A model generated the notes under the pieces. It was not told the origin of the DNA. It saw only the letters and a program-made list of their open reading frames with translations, and did not search any database. From assembly GCA_020846275.1 (NCBI GenBank), contig JADLEG010000207.1:1-37193 (forward strand): 37,193 nt of DNA, read 5' to 3'. The position numbers were made by a program, and so were the translations under genes. Positions 9,134-16,493 of this stretch are shown one piece after another. The stretch is from Alphaproteobacteria bacterium (GTDB lineage: Bacteria; Pseudomonadota; Alphaproteobacteria; JAEULC01). Every line of letters starts with the position of its first letter. Within the stretch, counting starts at the first letter, position 1.

Positions 9134-9778
9134 ATGGTGTCGGTGGACATGCACGCAACGCGCCGGCTCGCGAGGGGCGGATTGCTGGCGATGGCTCTGC
9201 TCGTACAGCCGGGGCTGGTTCATGCCGAGACGGTGCTCAAATCGATCCCGACGCAGTACATCGCGGCCCTGGCGGCTCCCGGTGCGACCTCGGGCACCGG
9301 CGCGGAGTCGTGGGGTTTGTGGCAAGTGGATCCCGGGCCTCGGGGAGTGCCCCTCGGCAGCTACAAGACATTGAAGGCCGAAGGCGGCGTCGCGCCGGCG
9401 CAGTGGAAATTCGACGGCGCCGACTGGTGGCTGGAGGAACACGGCCTGATCATGGAGCAGCCGGAGTTCCCGCTTCCGCCCGGTCGATACGTCGTCACGG
9501 GCGACCGCGAGGTGACGGCCATTCTCACCATTCATTCGAAAGGCAATGACGGCGCGCAGCGTTGGGAGCTCGACAAGGGCGCCACGCTCTACGATGTGAC
9601 GCACTTGCGTTGCCGCTCGGCGCGCTACACGCCGGCGAGTGGGAATTCGTGCTCGCCGGAAAAGGCGCAGGCGAGCGCCTTTCCCGTCGAACCCGGCGGA
9701 CCGATGCCGCCGGTCGAGGGCTGCGACAAGCAGGACTACGAGGTGCTGATCGTGATTGGCATGGCGGTGGAGGGCTGA
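9134..9778 (+). CDS. Secreted protein of unknown function (214 aa)
   Basis: A 214-residue protein with a clear Sec signal peptide (ARGGLLAMALLVQPGLVHA, cleavage after Ala31). The mature part is rich in Trp and Gly near its start (GTGAESWGLWQVDPGPRG), then WKFDGADWWLEEHGLIM and PPGRYVVTGDREVTAILTIHS, which suggests a compact beta fold. Three cysteines (CRSARY, NSCSPEK, EGCDKQ) could form a periplasmic disulfide. I do not recognise a named family. ATG 9134 is chosen because GGGAGA lies at the right distance and the signal peptide follows; the longer ORF runs back through the tRNA and is not real. It converges with the sulfatase gene, 27 bp away. Confidence 0.8.
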   Translation: MVSVDMHATRRLARGGLLAMALLVQPGLVHAETVLKSIPTQYIAALAAPGATSGTGAESWGLWQVDPGPRGVPLGSYKTLKAEGGVAPAQWKFDGADWWLEEHGLIMEQPEFPLPPGRYVVTGDREVTAILTIHSKGNDGAQRWELDKGATLYDVTHLRCRSARYTPASGNSCSPEKAQASAFPVEPGGPMPPVEGCDKQDYEVLIVIGMAVEG

Positions 9779-9805
9779 CGCGGCTCACGCCCCCGATCGC
9801 GGCAT

Positions 9806-11371
9806 TCAAGTGCCGCCGCGCCGATAGGCCAGATAGCCGCGCCGCTCGACATCCGGGAACAAGTCCCCTCGGCGGACATAGCGCGAACCGCCATCCTCGG
9901 GCGAAGCATAGTCCCAGGACATATGCTTGCCGGTCCCTAGGGCATCAATCAGAAATTGCCGGCGACGCTGGCTCGCCTCGATCTCCCGCGATAGGGCGGC
10001 CATGTTCCAGGTGTCCGCCGCGACCTCTGCCAAAGACCGCTCGACGGAAGCGAAATCGGCCGTACCCGCCAGGTTTCGCAGTTCCAACGGATCGTTTTCG
10101 ACGTCGTAGAGCTGGGACGGAAACTCGTCGCTGATCGTCAGCTTGAAGGCGCCCTTGCGCACCATGAACCGGGGCGCCGTGACGCCGCCGTCGAAATGCT
10201 CGCCGTAGACCGGCTCGCGCGTTTCCGCTTCGCCCCGCGCGAGGCGCCCGAGGCTGCGGCCGCGGACCGGCTCCACGAGATCGGCATCCGACCCGCCGGC
10301 CAATTCGACGAACGTCGGCAACAAATCGACGAGGGAAACGGGCGTCCCCACGCGCCTTGGCGCGATGCGGCCGGGCCAATGACAGATCATCGGCACGCGC
10401 ATCGCCGGCTCGTAAAAGGCCTTCTTGAACCACATGCCGCGTTCGCCCAGCATCTCGCCGTGATCCGAGCAGACCCAACTCACCGTGTCCTCGCCGAAAC
10501 CGGCCGAGTCCAGTGCGTTCCTGATCTGGCCGATCTTGGCGTCGGCATAGGATATCATGCCGTAGTAGCCGCGCCTGGCACGCCGCACCAGCGCGGGATC
10601 GGCGTTGGCGGCGTCGAAGTTGTAAATCGCGTTCAGAAGCTGGGCATGGGGATCGTGCTGGCGTTGCGTCGCCGGCACGCGCGGGAGCGGTATCTCGGAA
10701 TCCTGGTACAGATCCCAGAACTCGCGCGTGACGACGAACGGGTCGTGCGGCTGCGTGAACGACACGACCAGCAGGAAAGGCCGCCCGTCCGGGCGCCTGG
10801 CCAGGTCGAAAACCTTCTGAACCGCGCGATGGGCGACCTCCTCGTCGTAGTCGAGCTGCAGGCTGCGCGCGACGGGCCCGGCGTCGGTCACCGTCTCGAT
10901 GCCGGACACGCCGCCTTCCGTGGCCAACTTCTTGCCGGTTGCGCGCTCGCGCTGGCGCGCCCATGAGGGGGTCCAGCCGAAATCGGCCGGATAGATATCC
11001 GTCGTAAGCCGCTCCTCGAAACCGTGCAGCTGGTCCGGTCCGATGAAATGCATCTTTCCGGAAAGGCAGGTGTAGTAGCCAGCCTTGCGCAGATAGTGCG
11101 CGAACGTCGGAATCGAGGCGGGAAATTCCGCCGCGTTGTCGTAGGCGCCGATCGTCGAAGGCAATTGCCCGGCCATGAAGGCGAACCGGGCCGGCGCGCA
11201 GAGCGGGTAGTTGCAATAGGCGTTGTCGAATACGACGCCCTCGCGCGCCAGCTGCGACATCACCGGCGCCTTGGCGGGGCCGCCCGCTCCGACGAAGGGA
11301 AGGGCCAGCGCCGAGAGCTGGTCCATCATGAAGACGACGATGTTGGGCCTTCCGCTGGCGCCGGCCGTCAT
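9806..11371 (-). CDS. betC: Choline-sulfatase
   Basis: A 521-residue type I sulfatase predicted to hydrolyse choline-O-sulfate to choline and sulfate. The sulfatase core is complete: NIVVFMMDQLS at the N-terminus with metal ligand Asp17, and LCAPAR with Cys58, the residue that becomes formylglycine (CxPxR). LSGKMHF and GPDQLHGFEERLTTDIYPAD follow, then CSDHGEMLGERG. The last ~50 residues (RRQFLIDAL.. WDY.. SRYVRRGD) match the choline-sulfatase C-terminal extension, which separates BetC from other sulfatases. ATG 11371 is 10 bp behind the aminotransferase stop, so the two are probably one transcript. No signal peptide is seen, so it should be cytoplasmic. betA, betB and betI are not in the window. 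Confidence 0.88.
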   Translation of the reverse strand: MTAGASGRPNIVVFMMDQLSALALPFVGAGGPAKAPVMSQLAREGVVFDNAYCNYPLCAPARFAFMAGQLPSTIGAYDNAAEFPASIPTFAHYLRKAGYYTCLSGKMHFIGPDQLHGFEERLTTDIYPADFGWTPSWARQRERATGKKLATEGGVSGIETVTDAGPVARSLQLDYDEEVAHRAVQKVFDLARRPDGRPFLLVVSFTQPHDPFVVTREFWDLYQDSEIPLPRVPATQRQHDPHAQLLNAIYNFDAANADPALVRRARRGYYGMISYADAKIGQIRNALDSAGFGEDTVSWVCSDHGEMLGERGMWFKKAFYEPAMRVPMICHWPGRIAPRRVGTPVSLVDLLPTFVELAGGSDADLVEPVRGRSLGRLARGEAETREPVYGEHFDGGVTAPRFMVRKGAFKLTISDEFPSQLYDVENDPLELRNLAGTADFASVERSLAEVAADTWNMAALSREIEASQRRRQFLIDALGTGKHMSWDYASPEDGGSRYVRRGDLFPDVERRGYLAYRRGGT

Positions 11372-11381
11372 GTCGCGCTTC

Positions 11382-12722
11382 CTACGCGCGGCCCACCGCG
11401 GCATCGACAGCCTGGCCCAGCTTGTCGACCGCTTCCTCGATATGCGCGGCGGTGGCGTTGAAGGGCGGCGCCAGGCTGACATGGTCGCCGCGCTTGCCGT
11501 CGATCGTGCCGGACATCGGGTAGCAGATCAGGCCGCGCTCGAGCGCCTCGACGTTGATGCGCTCGCCGAGCTTGCGCGCGGTGTCGAACGGCTCCTTGCT
11601 GGCGCGGTCGCGGACCAACTCCAGACTCCAGAACAGGCCGCGCCCGCGGATGTCGCCGACATGGTGGTGGTTGCCGAAGCGCTCCTGCAGCGCGGCGGCC
11701 AGCATCGCGCCCTTGCTCTTCACGTTGTCGAGCAGCTTCTCCTCGCGGATCACCTTCTGCACCGCCAGCGCCGCGGCGCAGGCGGTGGTGTGGCCGAGAT
11801 AGGTGTGGCCGTGCCGCAGCACGCCCGAGCCCTGGCGGATCGCGTTGTGGATGCGCGCCGACGCGATCACCGCGCCCACCGGCTGATAGCCGCCGCCCAG
11901 GCCCTTGGCGACCGTCACGATGTCGGGCGCGATGCCTTCCTGTTCGCAGGCGTAGTAGCTGCCGGTGCGGCCCATGCCGCACATCACCTCGTCGAGGATC
12001 AACAGGATGCCGTGGCGGTCGCAGGTCTCGCGGATGCGCTTGAAGTAGCCGGGTACGGCGGGGACCGAGCCCAACGTGGCGCCCGCCACGGTCTCGGCGA
12101 CGAAGGCCATGACGTTGCCCGGCCCGACGCTCTGGATCGTCGCTTCCAGCTCCTGCGCCAGGCGCCCGGCATAGGCTTCCTCGGTTTCCTCCGGCCGCCG
12201 GTCGCGATAGGCGTAGCAGGGCGCGACGTGCGCGACCTTCATCAGCAACGGCTCGTAGGGCGTCCGGCGGGTCATGTTGCCGCCCGTCGCCAGCGCGCCC
12301 AGCGTGTTGCCGTGGTAGCTCTGCCGGCGCGCGATCACGCGCGTGCGCTCGGGCTGGCCGGTCTCCAGGTAGTACTGGCGCGCCAGCTTCAGCGACGCCT
12401 CCATCGCTTCCGACCCGCTGGAAACGATCAGCACGCGATCGAGATCGCCGGGTGCGTCCTTTATCAGCAGGTCCGCCAGTTCCTCCATCGGTGGGGTGGT
12501 GAACAGGCCGCTATACGCATAGGGCAGCGTGTCGATCTGCGCCTTGATCGCGCGGATGACGGCGGGATGGCTGTGGCCGAGACAGGAGACGGCCGGGCCG
12601 CCCGAGGCATCGAGATAGCGCTTGCCGGTGTCATCGAACAGGTAGGCGCCGTCGCCGCGTACGGCGGTGGGAATCTCGCTCCCCAGCATGCGATGAAAGA
12701 CGTGGCTCTTGGTCGTGTTCAT
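11382..12722 (-). CDS. Class III (omega-type) PLP-dependent aminotransferase
   Basis: A 446-residue fold-type I aminotransferase. SSGSEAMEASLKLAR at about 101-115 binds the PLP phosphate, ILDEVMCGMGRTG contains Asp244 that contacts the pyridine nitrogen, and TVAKGLGGGYQPVGA contains the Schiff-base Lys273. HTYLGHTTACAAALAV and RGRGLFWSLELV are typical of the group annotated as aspartate aminotransferase family or omega-amino acid:pyruvate transaminases. Substrate is not readable; omega-amines such as beta-alanine, GABA, taurine or diamines are the usual range. ATG 12722 is chosen because homology starts there. It is first in a probable operon with choline-sulfatase and diverges from the DMSP-lyase-like cupin, which suggests a shared regulatory region. 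Confidence 0.9.
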   Translation of the reverse strand: MNTTKSHVFHRMLGSEIPTAVRGDGAYLFDDTGKRYLDASGGPAVSCLGHSHPAVIRAIKAQIDTLPYAYSGLFTTPPMEELADLLIKDAPGDLDRVLIVSSGSEAMEASLKLARQYYLETGQPERTRVIARRQSYHGNTLGALATGGNMTRRTPYEPLLMKVAHVAPCYAYRDRRPEETEEAYAGRLAQELEATIQSVGPGNVMAFVAETVAGATLGSVPAVPGYFKRIRETCDRHGILLILDEVMCGMGRTGSYYACEQEGIAPDIVTVAKGLGGGYQPVGAVIASARIHNAIRQGSGVLRHGHTYLGHTTACAAALAVQKVIREEKLLDNVKSKGAMLAAALQERFGNHHHVGDIRGRGLFWSLELVRDRASKEPFDTARKLGERINVEALERGLICYPMSGTIDGKRGDHVSLAPPFNATAAHIEEAVDKLGQAVDAAVGRA

Positions 12723-12811
12723 GGTCACCGTCGCGTGTCGTCGGTTGGCGTGGCCTGCCGGCCGGGATATGTGCCGACAAGGTAGGGCTTGGCGTCGCCA
12801 CGCCGCAACAC

Positions 12812-12848
12812 TTGCTTTTTCCGGCGCCAGTTCGAAACATGCGTTTCG
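12812..12848 (+). promoter_or_regulatory. Candidate cupin promoter with a dyad over the -10
   Basis: TTGCTT (12812-12817) and AAACAT (12835-12840) are 17 bases apart. The inverted repeat CGAAAC-ATGC-GTTTCG (12833-12848) covers the -10 box. This sits in the 151-bp divergent gap between the aminotransferase and cupin genes and would suit a repressor acting on the cupin gene and perhaps on both. Confidence 0.35.
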
Positions 12849-12873
12849 CGCATCGGACACCGCAGGGGCAAAC

Positions 12874-13494
12874 ATGGCTGAGGCAATCCAGGCGCTGGTC
12901 GATACGATCCGCGCGCATTTCCAGACCTGCCGGAGCGAGCGGCGGGACGTCGGCGCGGCGCTCGACCATCTGCGCGCGACGATCGACGCTCCATCCGCCA
13001 CGGAAAGTGCATCGGCCGTGCCGCCTGCCAATACGGCGGCGGCGCGATACCTCGCCTCCGCGCTCGCCGCCGGAGCTGCCGGCCCCGCCGGCGCCATCGC
13101 GTCCGCCATGGCCAGGGCCCGCAATGAATTGGATTGGCACTACAACTACGCGCCGGTTCCCGGCCAGCCGGACTTGCCGGAGAAGGTCGCGTTCTGCGAG
13201 ATACTCGGTCCCCAGGCGGGGCTGCGCAGCGATGCGACGCGGCTGGGATTTTCGCTGCTCGGGCCGGGCACGCACTATCCGATGCACGCGCATCCGGCCG
13301 TCGAGCTCTACTATGTGATCTCCGGCACGGCGCGTTGGATTACGCCTTTCGCCGCGGCCGACCGGCCGCCCGGCGCCTTCATCCTGCACCGCGCCAGCGA
13401 GCCGCATGCGATGGAGACCGCGGGAGAGGCGCTGCTCGCGCTCTATTCCTGGTCGGGCGACATCAACTCGCCGTCGCTCTACGTCAAGCCCTAG
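12874..13494 (+). CDS. DMSP-lyase-like cupin protein (DddL/DddQ type)
   Basis: A 206-residue protein with an all-helical N-terminal half and a C-terminal cupin. The cupin motif HxHx3Ex6G is exact: His138, His140, Glu144 and Gly151 in MHAHPAVELYYVISG, with Tyr146 at the place of the catalytic tyrosine of the DddQ family. Motif 2 supplies His178 (RASEPHAM). Length and layout match the dimethylsulfoniopropionate lyase family, whose members split DMSP into dimethyl sulfide and acrylate, but many relatives in soil bacteria are untested and may cleave other substrates. AGGGG precedes the ATG. The stop shares CTAG with the stop of the facing aldolase gene. Family membership is firm; substrate is inference. 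Confidence 0.75.
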   Translation: MAEAIQALVDTIRAHFQTCRSERRDVGAALDHLRATIDAPSATESASAVPPANTAAARYLASALAAGAAGPAGAIASAMARARNELDWHYNYAPVPGQPDLPEKVAFCEILGPQAGLRSDATRLGFSLLGPGTHYPMHAHPAVELYYVISGTARWITPFAAADRPPGAFILHRASEPHAMETAGEALLALYSWSGDINSPSLYVKP

Positions 13495-14252
13495 GTCGCG
13501 TAATCCGGCTCTTCCTTGTCGAGCTGCCGGCGCCAGGCGTCGAGGTGCATGCGCGAATCCATGCGGTCGCCCCAGGGCCCATGGTAGTTGCGGCGGTAGC
13601 GGTCGGGGATCGTCTTCAGCTTGCGCCCGGTCGACAGGGCCGTGATCTGGTACATCGCCGTCCGCTCGGCGATGTACAGCTCGTCGAAGGCCTCGTGCAC
13701 GGTAGCGCCCACCGAGGTCACGCCGTGATGGCCCATCACCATGATCGTCTTGTCGCCCATCAGCTCGGCGATGCGGTCGCCTTCCTCGTTGTCGTGCACG
13801 GGCGCGAAGCCCTGGTTGTCGTAGACGATGCGGTCGTTGAGCAGCAGGTTGTTGTGGTGGGCCAGCGCCAGCTCGGTCTCGTCGAGCAGCGACAGCGCCG
13901 TCAGGTATTGCGGATGGACATGCACCACGCAGGTCGCCTGGGGCTTCAGCAGGTGGATGCGGGCGTGGATATGGAAGGCCACCTTGCGCAGCTCGCCCTT
14001 GCCGCGCAGCACCTTGCCGTCGAGGTCGCACACGATCAGGGAGCTGGCGGTCAGTTCGCGGAACAGCATGCCGCGCGGGTTGATGAGGAACAGCGGATCG
14101 GCGCCCGGCAGCATCAGGCTGTTGTGGTTGCCGATATGCTCGTTCCACCCCAGGCGCGACGCCACGCGGAACACCGCCGCCATGTCGCAGCGCATTTGCC
14201 ACTCGGCGTCATCTGCCTTCGAATTGGAAAGTTCCTTCAGGACCGCCGTCAT
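13491..14252 (-). CDS. Class II aldolase/adducin family protein
   Basis: A 253-residue protein of the aldolase II fold. The zinc-binding histidines are visible: HVHP with His111 and His113, and MGHHGV with His175. The position that is a catalytic glutamate in L-fuculose-phosphate aldolase appears to be Lys90 here, in the segment before FHIHARIH, as in the adducin-like branch. A classical retro-aldol activity is therefore doubtful and another metal-dependent reaction is possible. The N-terminus has no signal peptide, so it is cytoplasmic. AGGGGA precedes the ATG. It faces the cupin gene tail to tail, with a shared CTAG. Confidence 0.87.
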   Translation of the reverse strand: MTAVLKELSNSKADDAEWQMRCDMAAVFRVASRLGWNEHIGNHNSLMLPGADPLFLINPRGMLFRELTASSLIVCDLDGKVLRGKGELRKVAFHIHARIHLLKPQATCVVHVHPQYLTALSLLDETELALAHHNNLLLNDRIVYDNQGFAPVHDNEEGDRIAELMGDKTIMVMGHHGVTSVGATVHEAFDELYIAERTAMYQITALSTGRKLKTIPDRYRRNYHGPWGDRMDSRMHLDAWRRQLDKEEPDYAT

Positions 14253-14363
14253 GCCGATGCTCCCCTGCCGGCGGCATCGGGGGTGATGCCTGTCCGCGCG
14301 AGCAACGGTAGTCGGGCGACGGGGATCGCGTCAACAAAGCGGGGCGGCGGGAGAATAAGGAAA

Positions 14364-14398
14364 TCCGGGCCGGCCGGAGGACGCCGAGCCGGCCCGGA
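14364..14398 (-). terminator. 11-bp perfect GC stem-loop
   Basis: TCCGGGCCGGC (14364-14374) pairs exactly with GCCGGCCCGGA (14388-14398), 13-base loop. Read on the minus strand it is followed by TTTCCTTATT, a broken U-tract, so it can terminate transcripts of the 194-residue gene at 14482-15066. Confidence 0.6.
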
Positions 14399-14445
14399 CT
14401 CCTTGACCAAGCGCGGTCGACCGCCCAAGGCAACCGCGCCGGAAG

Positions 14446-14466
14446 GCGGACCCGTCACGGGTCCGC
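14446..14466. terminator. 9-bp perfect stem with a 3-base loop
   Basis: GCGGACCCG (14446-14454) and CGGGTCCGC (14458-14466) enclose TCA. It lies 16 bp past the end of the 14482-15066 gene and before the larger stem-loop at 14364. Together the two hairpins fill most of the 229-bp gap; I see no gene there. Confidence 0.4.
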
Positions 14467-14481
14467 GCATCGCTCGTCCTG

Positions 14482-15066
14482 TCAGAGACGCGGCTGCTCG
14501 TCGTTGGCCGCGGCGTAGAGATAGGGCTGGCCCGCGCGCATCGGCGAGGACGCCCAGGCGTTGAAGCCGATGTTCAGGTTGAACGCATCGAAATGGATCG
14601 CGGATTGGCCGGCATCGAAGGCCTTGCGGGTGACGCCGGCCGGGCGCGAGGACGACAGGCGCCGGATCGGGTCCTCGACGGCGAAGCCGGGGAAGTCGAT
14701 CTTGGCGGTCAGGTGCAGCCGGCCCTCGGCAAGCGGGGCCAGCAGGCTGCTGCGGATCATGGCCATGGTCTCCGGACTGACCCCGGCGACCACGTGCAGC
14801 CCGCCGCCCAGGCGATAGAGGCAGCCCATCGCATTCGAGGCCAGCACGCCGCAGCGCTGGGCGATGCTGGCGGCCTCGTCCCTGATCGCTTCGATCATCA
14901 CGTCGTCCTGGCGCAGCAGCTCCAGGCGGGTGTCGAACACCTGCTCCGGCCCGCCGTCTTCGAATGCGTCGCTCAGCCAGGCGCAGCCTTGGAACGGCAG
15001 CAGCACGCGCGTGTCGCGCTGGAATTCGATGTGGGCAAGCGAACCTCGGAAATTCCAAGCCATCAT
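14482..15066 (-). CDS. Protein of unknown function (194 aa)
   Basis: A 194-residue soluble protein I cannot place in a family. It has no signal peptide or membrane segment. The sequence is well balanced and codon use matches the neighbours, so it looks like a real gene. Visible blocks are HIEFQRDTRVLLPFQGCAW, an Ala/Ile-rich helix around residues 55-75, YRLGGGLHVVAGVSPETM, and FDAFNLNIGFNAWASSP near the end. GAGGGAGA precedes the two adjacent ATG codons at 15066 and 15063. It is separated from the pilin gene upstream by 74 bp on the same strand, so it could be read from the pilin promoter, which is the only hint of function. Confidence 0.7.
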   Translation of the reverse strand: MMAWNFRGSLAHIEFQRDTRVLLPFQGCAWLSDAFEDGGPEQVFDTRLELLRQDDVMIEAIRDEAASIAQRCGVLASNAMGCLYRLGGGLHVVAGVSPETMAMIRSSLLAPLAEGRLHLTAKIDFPGFAVEDPIRRLSSSRPAGVTRKAFDAGQSAIHFDAFNLNIGFNAWASSPMRAGQPYLYAAANDEQPRL

Positions 15067-15140
15067 GTTTCTCCCTCGGCTGCGTACCTGCAGCCGGAAA
15101 CGCCGGGACCGAAAATTTCAGGCGGGACGGCGGTTGCGGC

Positions 15141-15320
15141 TCAGGCCGCCGCGGTGGTCGACAGCACGCCCTTGACCTTGACGAAGAGCAGGTCGACGGA
15201 GGCGCCCACGGCCTGCATCGAGGCGATGGCGGCGACCGAAAGCAGCGCGGCGATCAGGCCGTATTCAACGACGGTGGTGCCGGATTCGTTGCGGATGAAC
15301 CCACGAATGAACTGAAACAA
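15141..15320 (-). CDS. Flp/Fap-type pilin (type IVb, Tad system) with TTG start
   Basis: A 59-residue prepilin. The sequence IRNESG-TTVVEYGLIAAL has the Flp signature: prepilin peptidase would cut after Gly14, leaving Glu at position +5 (Glu19) followed by Tyr and then a single hydrophobic helix (LIAALLSVAAIASM). The short Ala-rich end ST..AAA is typical of the family. The only start fitting the length is TTG at 15320-15318, preceded by a perfect AGGAGG five bases upstream. No Tad machinery (cpaABCEF, tadBC) is in the window, so this pilin gene is an orphan here. A very AT-rich block lies upstream. Confidence 0.92.
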   Translation of the reverse strand: MFQFIRGFIRNESGTTVVEYGLIAALLSVAAIASMQAVGASVDLLFVKVKGVLSTTAAA

Positions 15321-15387
15321 GGCGTCCTCCTACATGTTGGACGGTGGCTCGGTTGGGCGGTTTGGCTTTTCAGCCGAACACGCGAAT

Positions 15388-15416
15388 AACCTACGGTGAA
15401 ATTCGCCAAAATGCAA
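15388..15416 (-). promoter_or_regulatory. Candidate promoter of the Flp pilin gene
   Basis: Read on the minus strand, TTGCAT (15416-15411) and TAGGTT (15393-15388) are 17 bases apart, about 68 bp before the TTG start. The AT-rich island begins directly upstream of the -35, where an UP element or an AT-binding regulator would act. Confidence 0.45.
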
Positions 15417-15540
15417 GACAAAAATAGACCTATGTTTGAAAAAATATAGAGAAACTTCCTCTTTTATATAAATATACTTCAATATAAAAGAAAAACTTTC
15501 AAATATTAGTGAGAAAATAGAAAGAAACTTACTTTAATAC
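15411..15540. other. AT-rich island (about 20% GC over 120 bp)
   Basis: Positions 15421-15540 contain only 24 G or C in 120 bases, with repeated short A-tracts and T-tracts, in a genome that is otherwise strongly GC-rich. It holds no gene. It makes up the middle of the 325-bp gap between the pilin gene (start 15320) and the GNAT gene (start 15646). The remainder of that gap (15321-15410, 15541-15645) has normal composition and carries the pilin leader on one side and an apparently non-coding stretch on the other. Confidence 0.9.
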
Positions 15541-15645
15541 TGATGGATGTTGACGGTTTTCCTTGGGGATTTGAGCAGAGAACGGGGCTTGACCCCGTGC
15601 CGCCGCGCCTTCAATGGCGGCCGGGCAGGGGAACCGGGGCAGGTC

Positions 15646-16481
15646 ATGGGGTTTTCCGTTCGCGCCATGAGCAGGGAGGAGCTGGGCGTCGCCGTCGGTT
15701 GGGCGCGGCGGGAAGGCTGGAATCCCGGCACGGCGGATGCCCAGGCCTTCTTCGCGACAGATCCCCCGGGTTTCCTGGCGGGGGTCGCGGAGGGCCGGAT
15801 GATCGCGTCGATATCGGCGGTCCGGTATTCCCCCGCCTATGGCTTCATCGGCCTCTACATCGTCGACCGGCCCTGGCGAGGCCAAGGCTACGGAATCCGG
15901 GTCTGGCGCGCCGGCATGGCCCCCTTGCCGCCACGGCCTGCATGGGGCTGGACGGCGTGCCGGCGGAAGAGGCGAACGATCGCCGGTCGGGCTTCGTCAC
16001 GGCCTATGGTCATCGCCGCTATGGCGGGTCTGCCCCATCCGCGACCCAGGGCACTGGCCTGGTCGATGCCCGGGCGCTGCCCATCGGCGAAATCCTGGCA
16101 TTGGATCGGCGGCTGTTTCCGGCGCCGCGCGCGGGCCTTCTAGCGAACTGGATCGGCGCGCCCGGCCATTGCGGCATGGCCGTGTTGGCCGACGGCCGCC
16201 TGGCCGGCTTCGGGGTCGCCAGGCCCTGCGCCGAGGGCCGCAAGATCGGTCCGCTCTATGCGGAGGACCGGGGAACGGCCGAACGGCTGGTTGGAGGCCT
16301 ATGCGCCGACGCGGGCGGGCCCGTGTTCCTGGACGCGCCCGACATCAACCCCGCGGCGGTAGCGCTGGCGGAGGGGTTCGGCTGGCGCGTGTCGTTCACC
16401 GCCGCGCGCATGTGCCGCGGCACGCCGCCGCCGGTGGATCACGCGCGGCTCTACGGCGTGACGACGCTGGAACTGGGCTGA
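15646..16481 (+). pseudogene. GNAT family N-acetyltransferase, broken by a frameshift at a C-run
   Basis: The reading frame of a two-part GNAT protein is split. From ATG 15646 the first frame gives MGFSVRAMSREELGVAV and the acetyl-CoA loop segment YIVDRPWRGQGYGIRVWRAG; it then becomes nonsense. The right sequence continues in another frame as TACMGLDGVPAEEAN, SGFVTAYGHRRYGG, GMAVLADGRLAGFGVAR and the C-terminal domain to the stop at 16481. The two frames join at a run of five C (15920-15924); six C would restore one ORF of about 278 residues. This is either a sequencing error, a phase-variable tract or a recent inactivation. Family: GNAT with a second C-terminal acetyltransferase-like domain. 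Confidence 0.82.
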
Positions 16482-16493
16482 GCAGGCGTGGAG

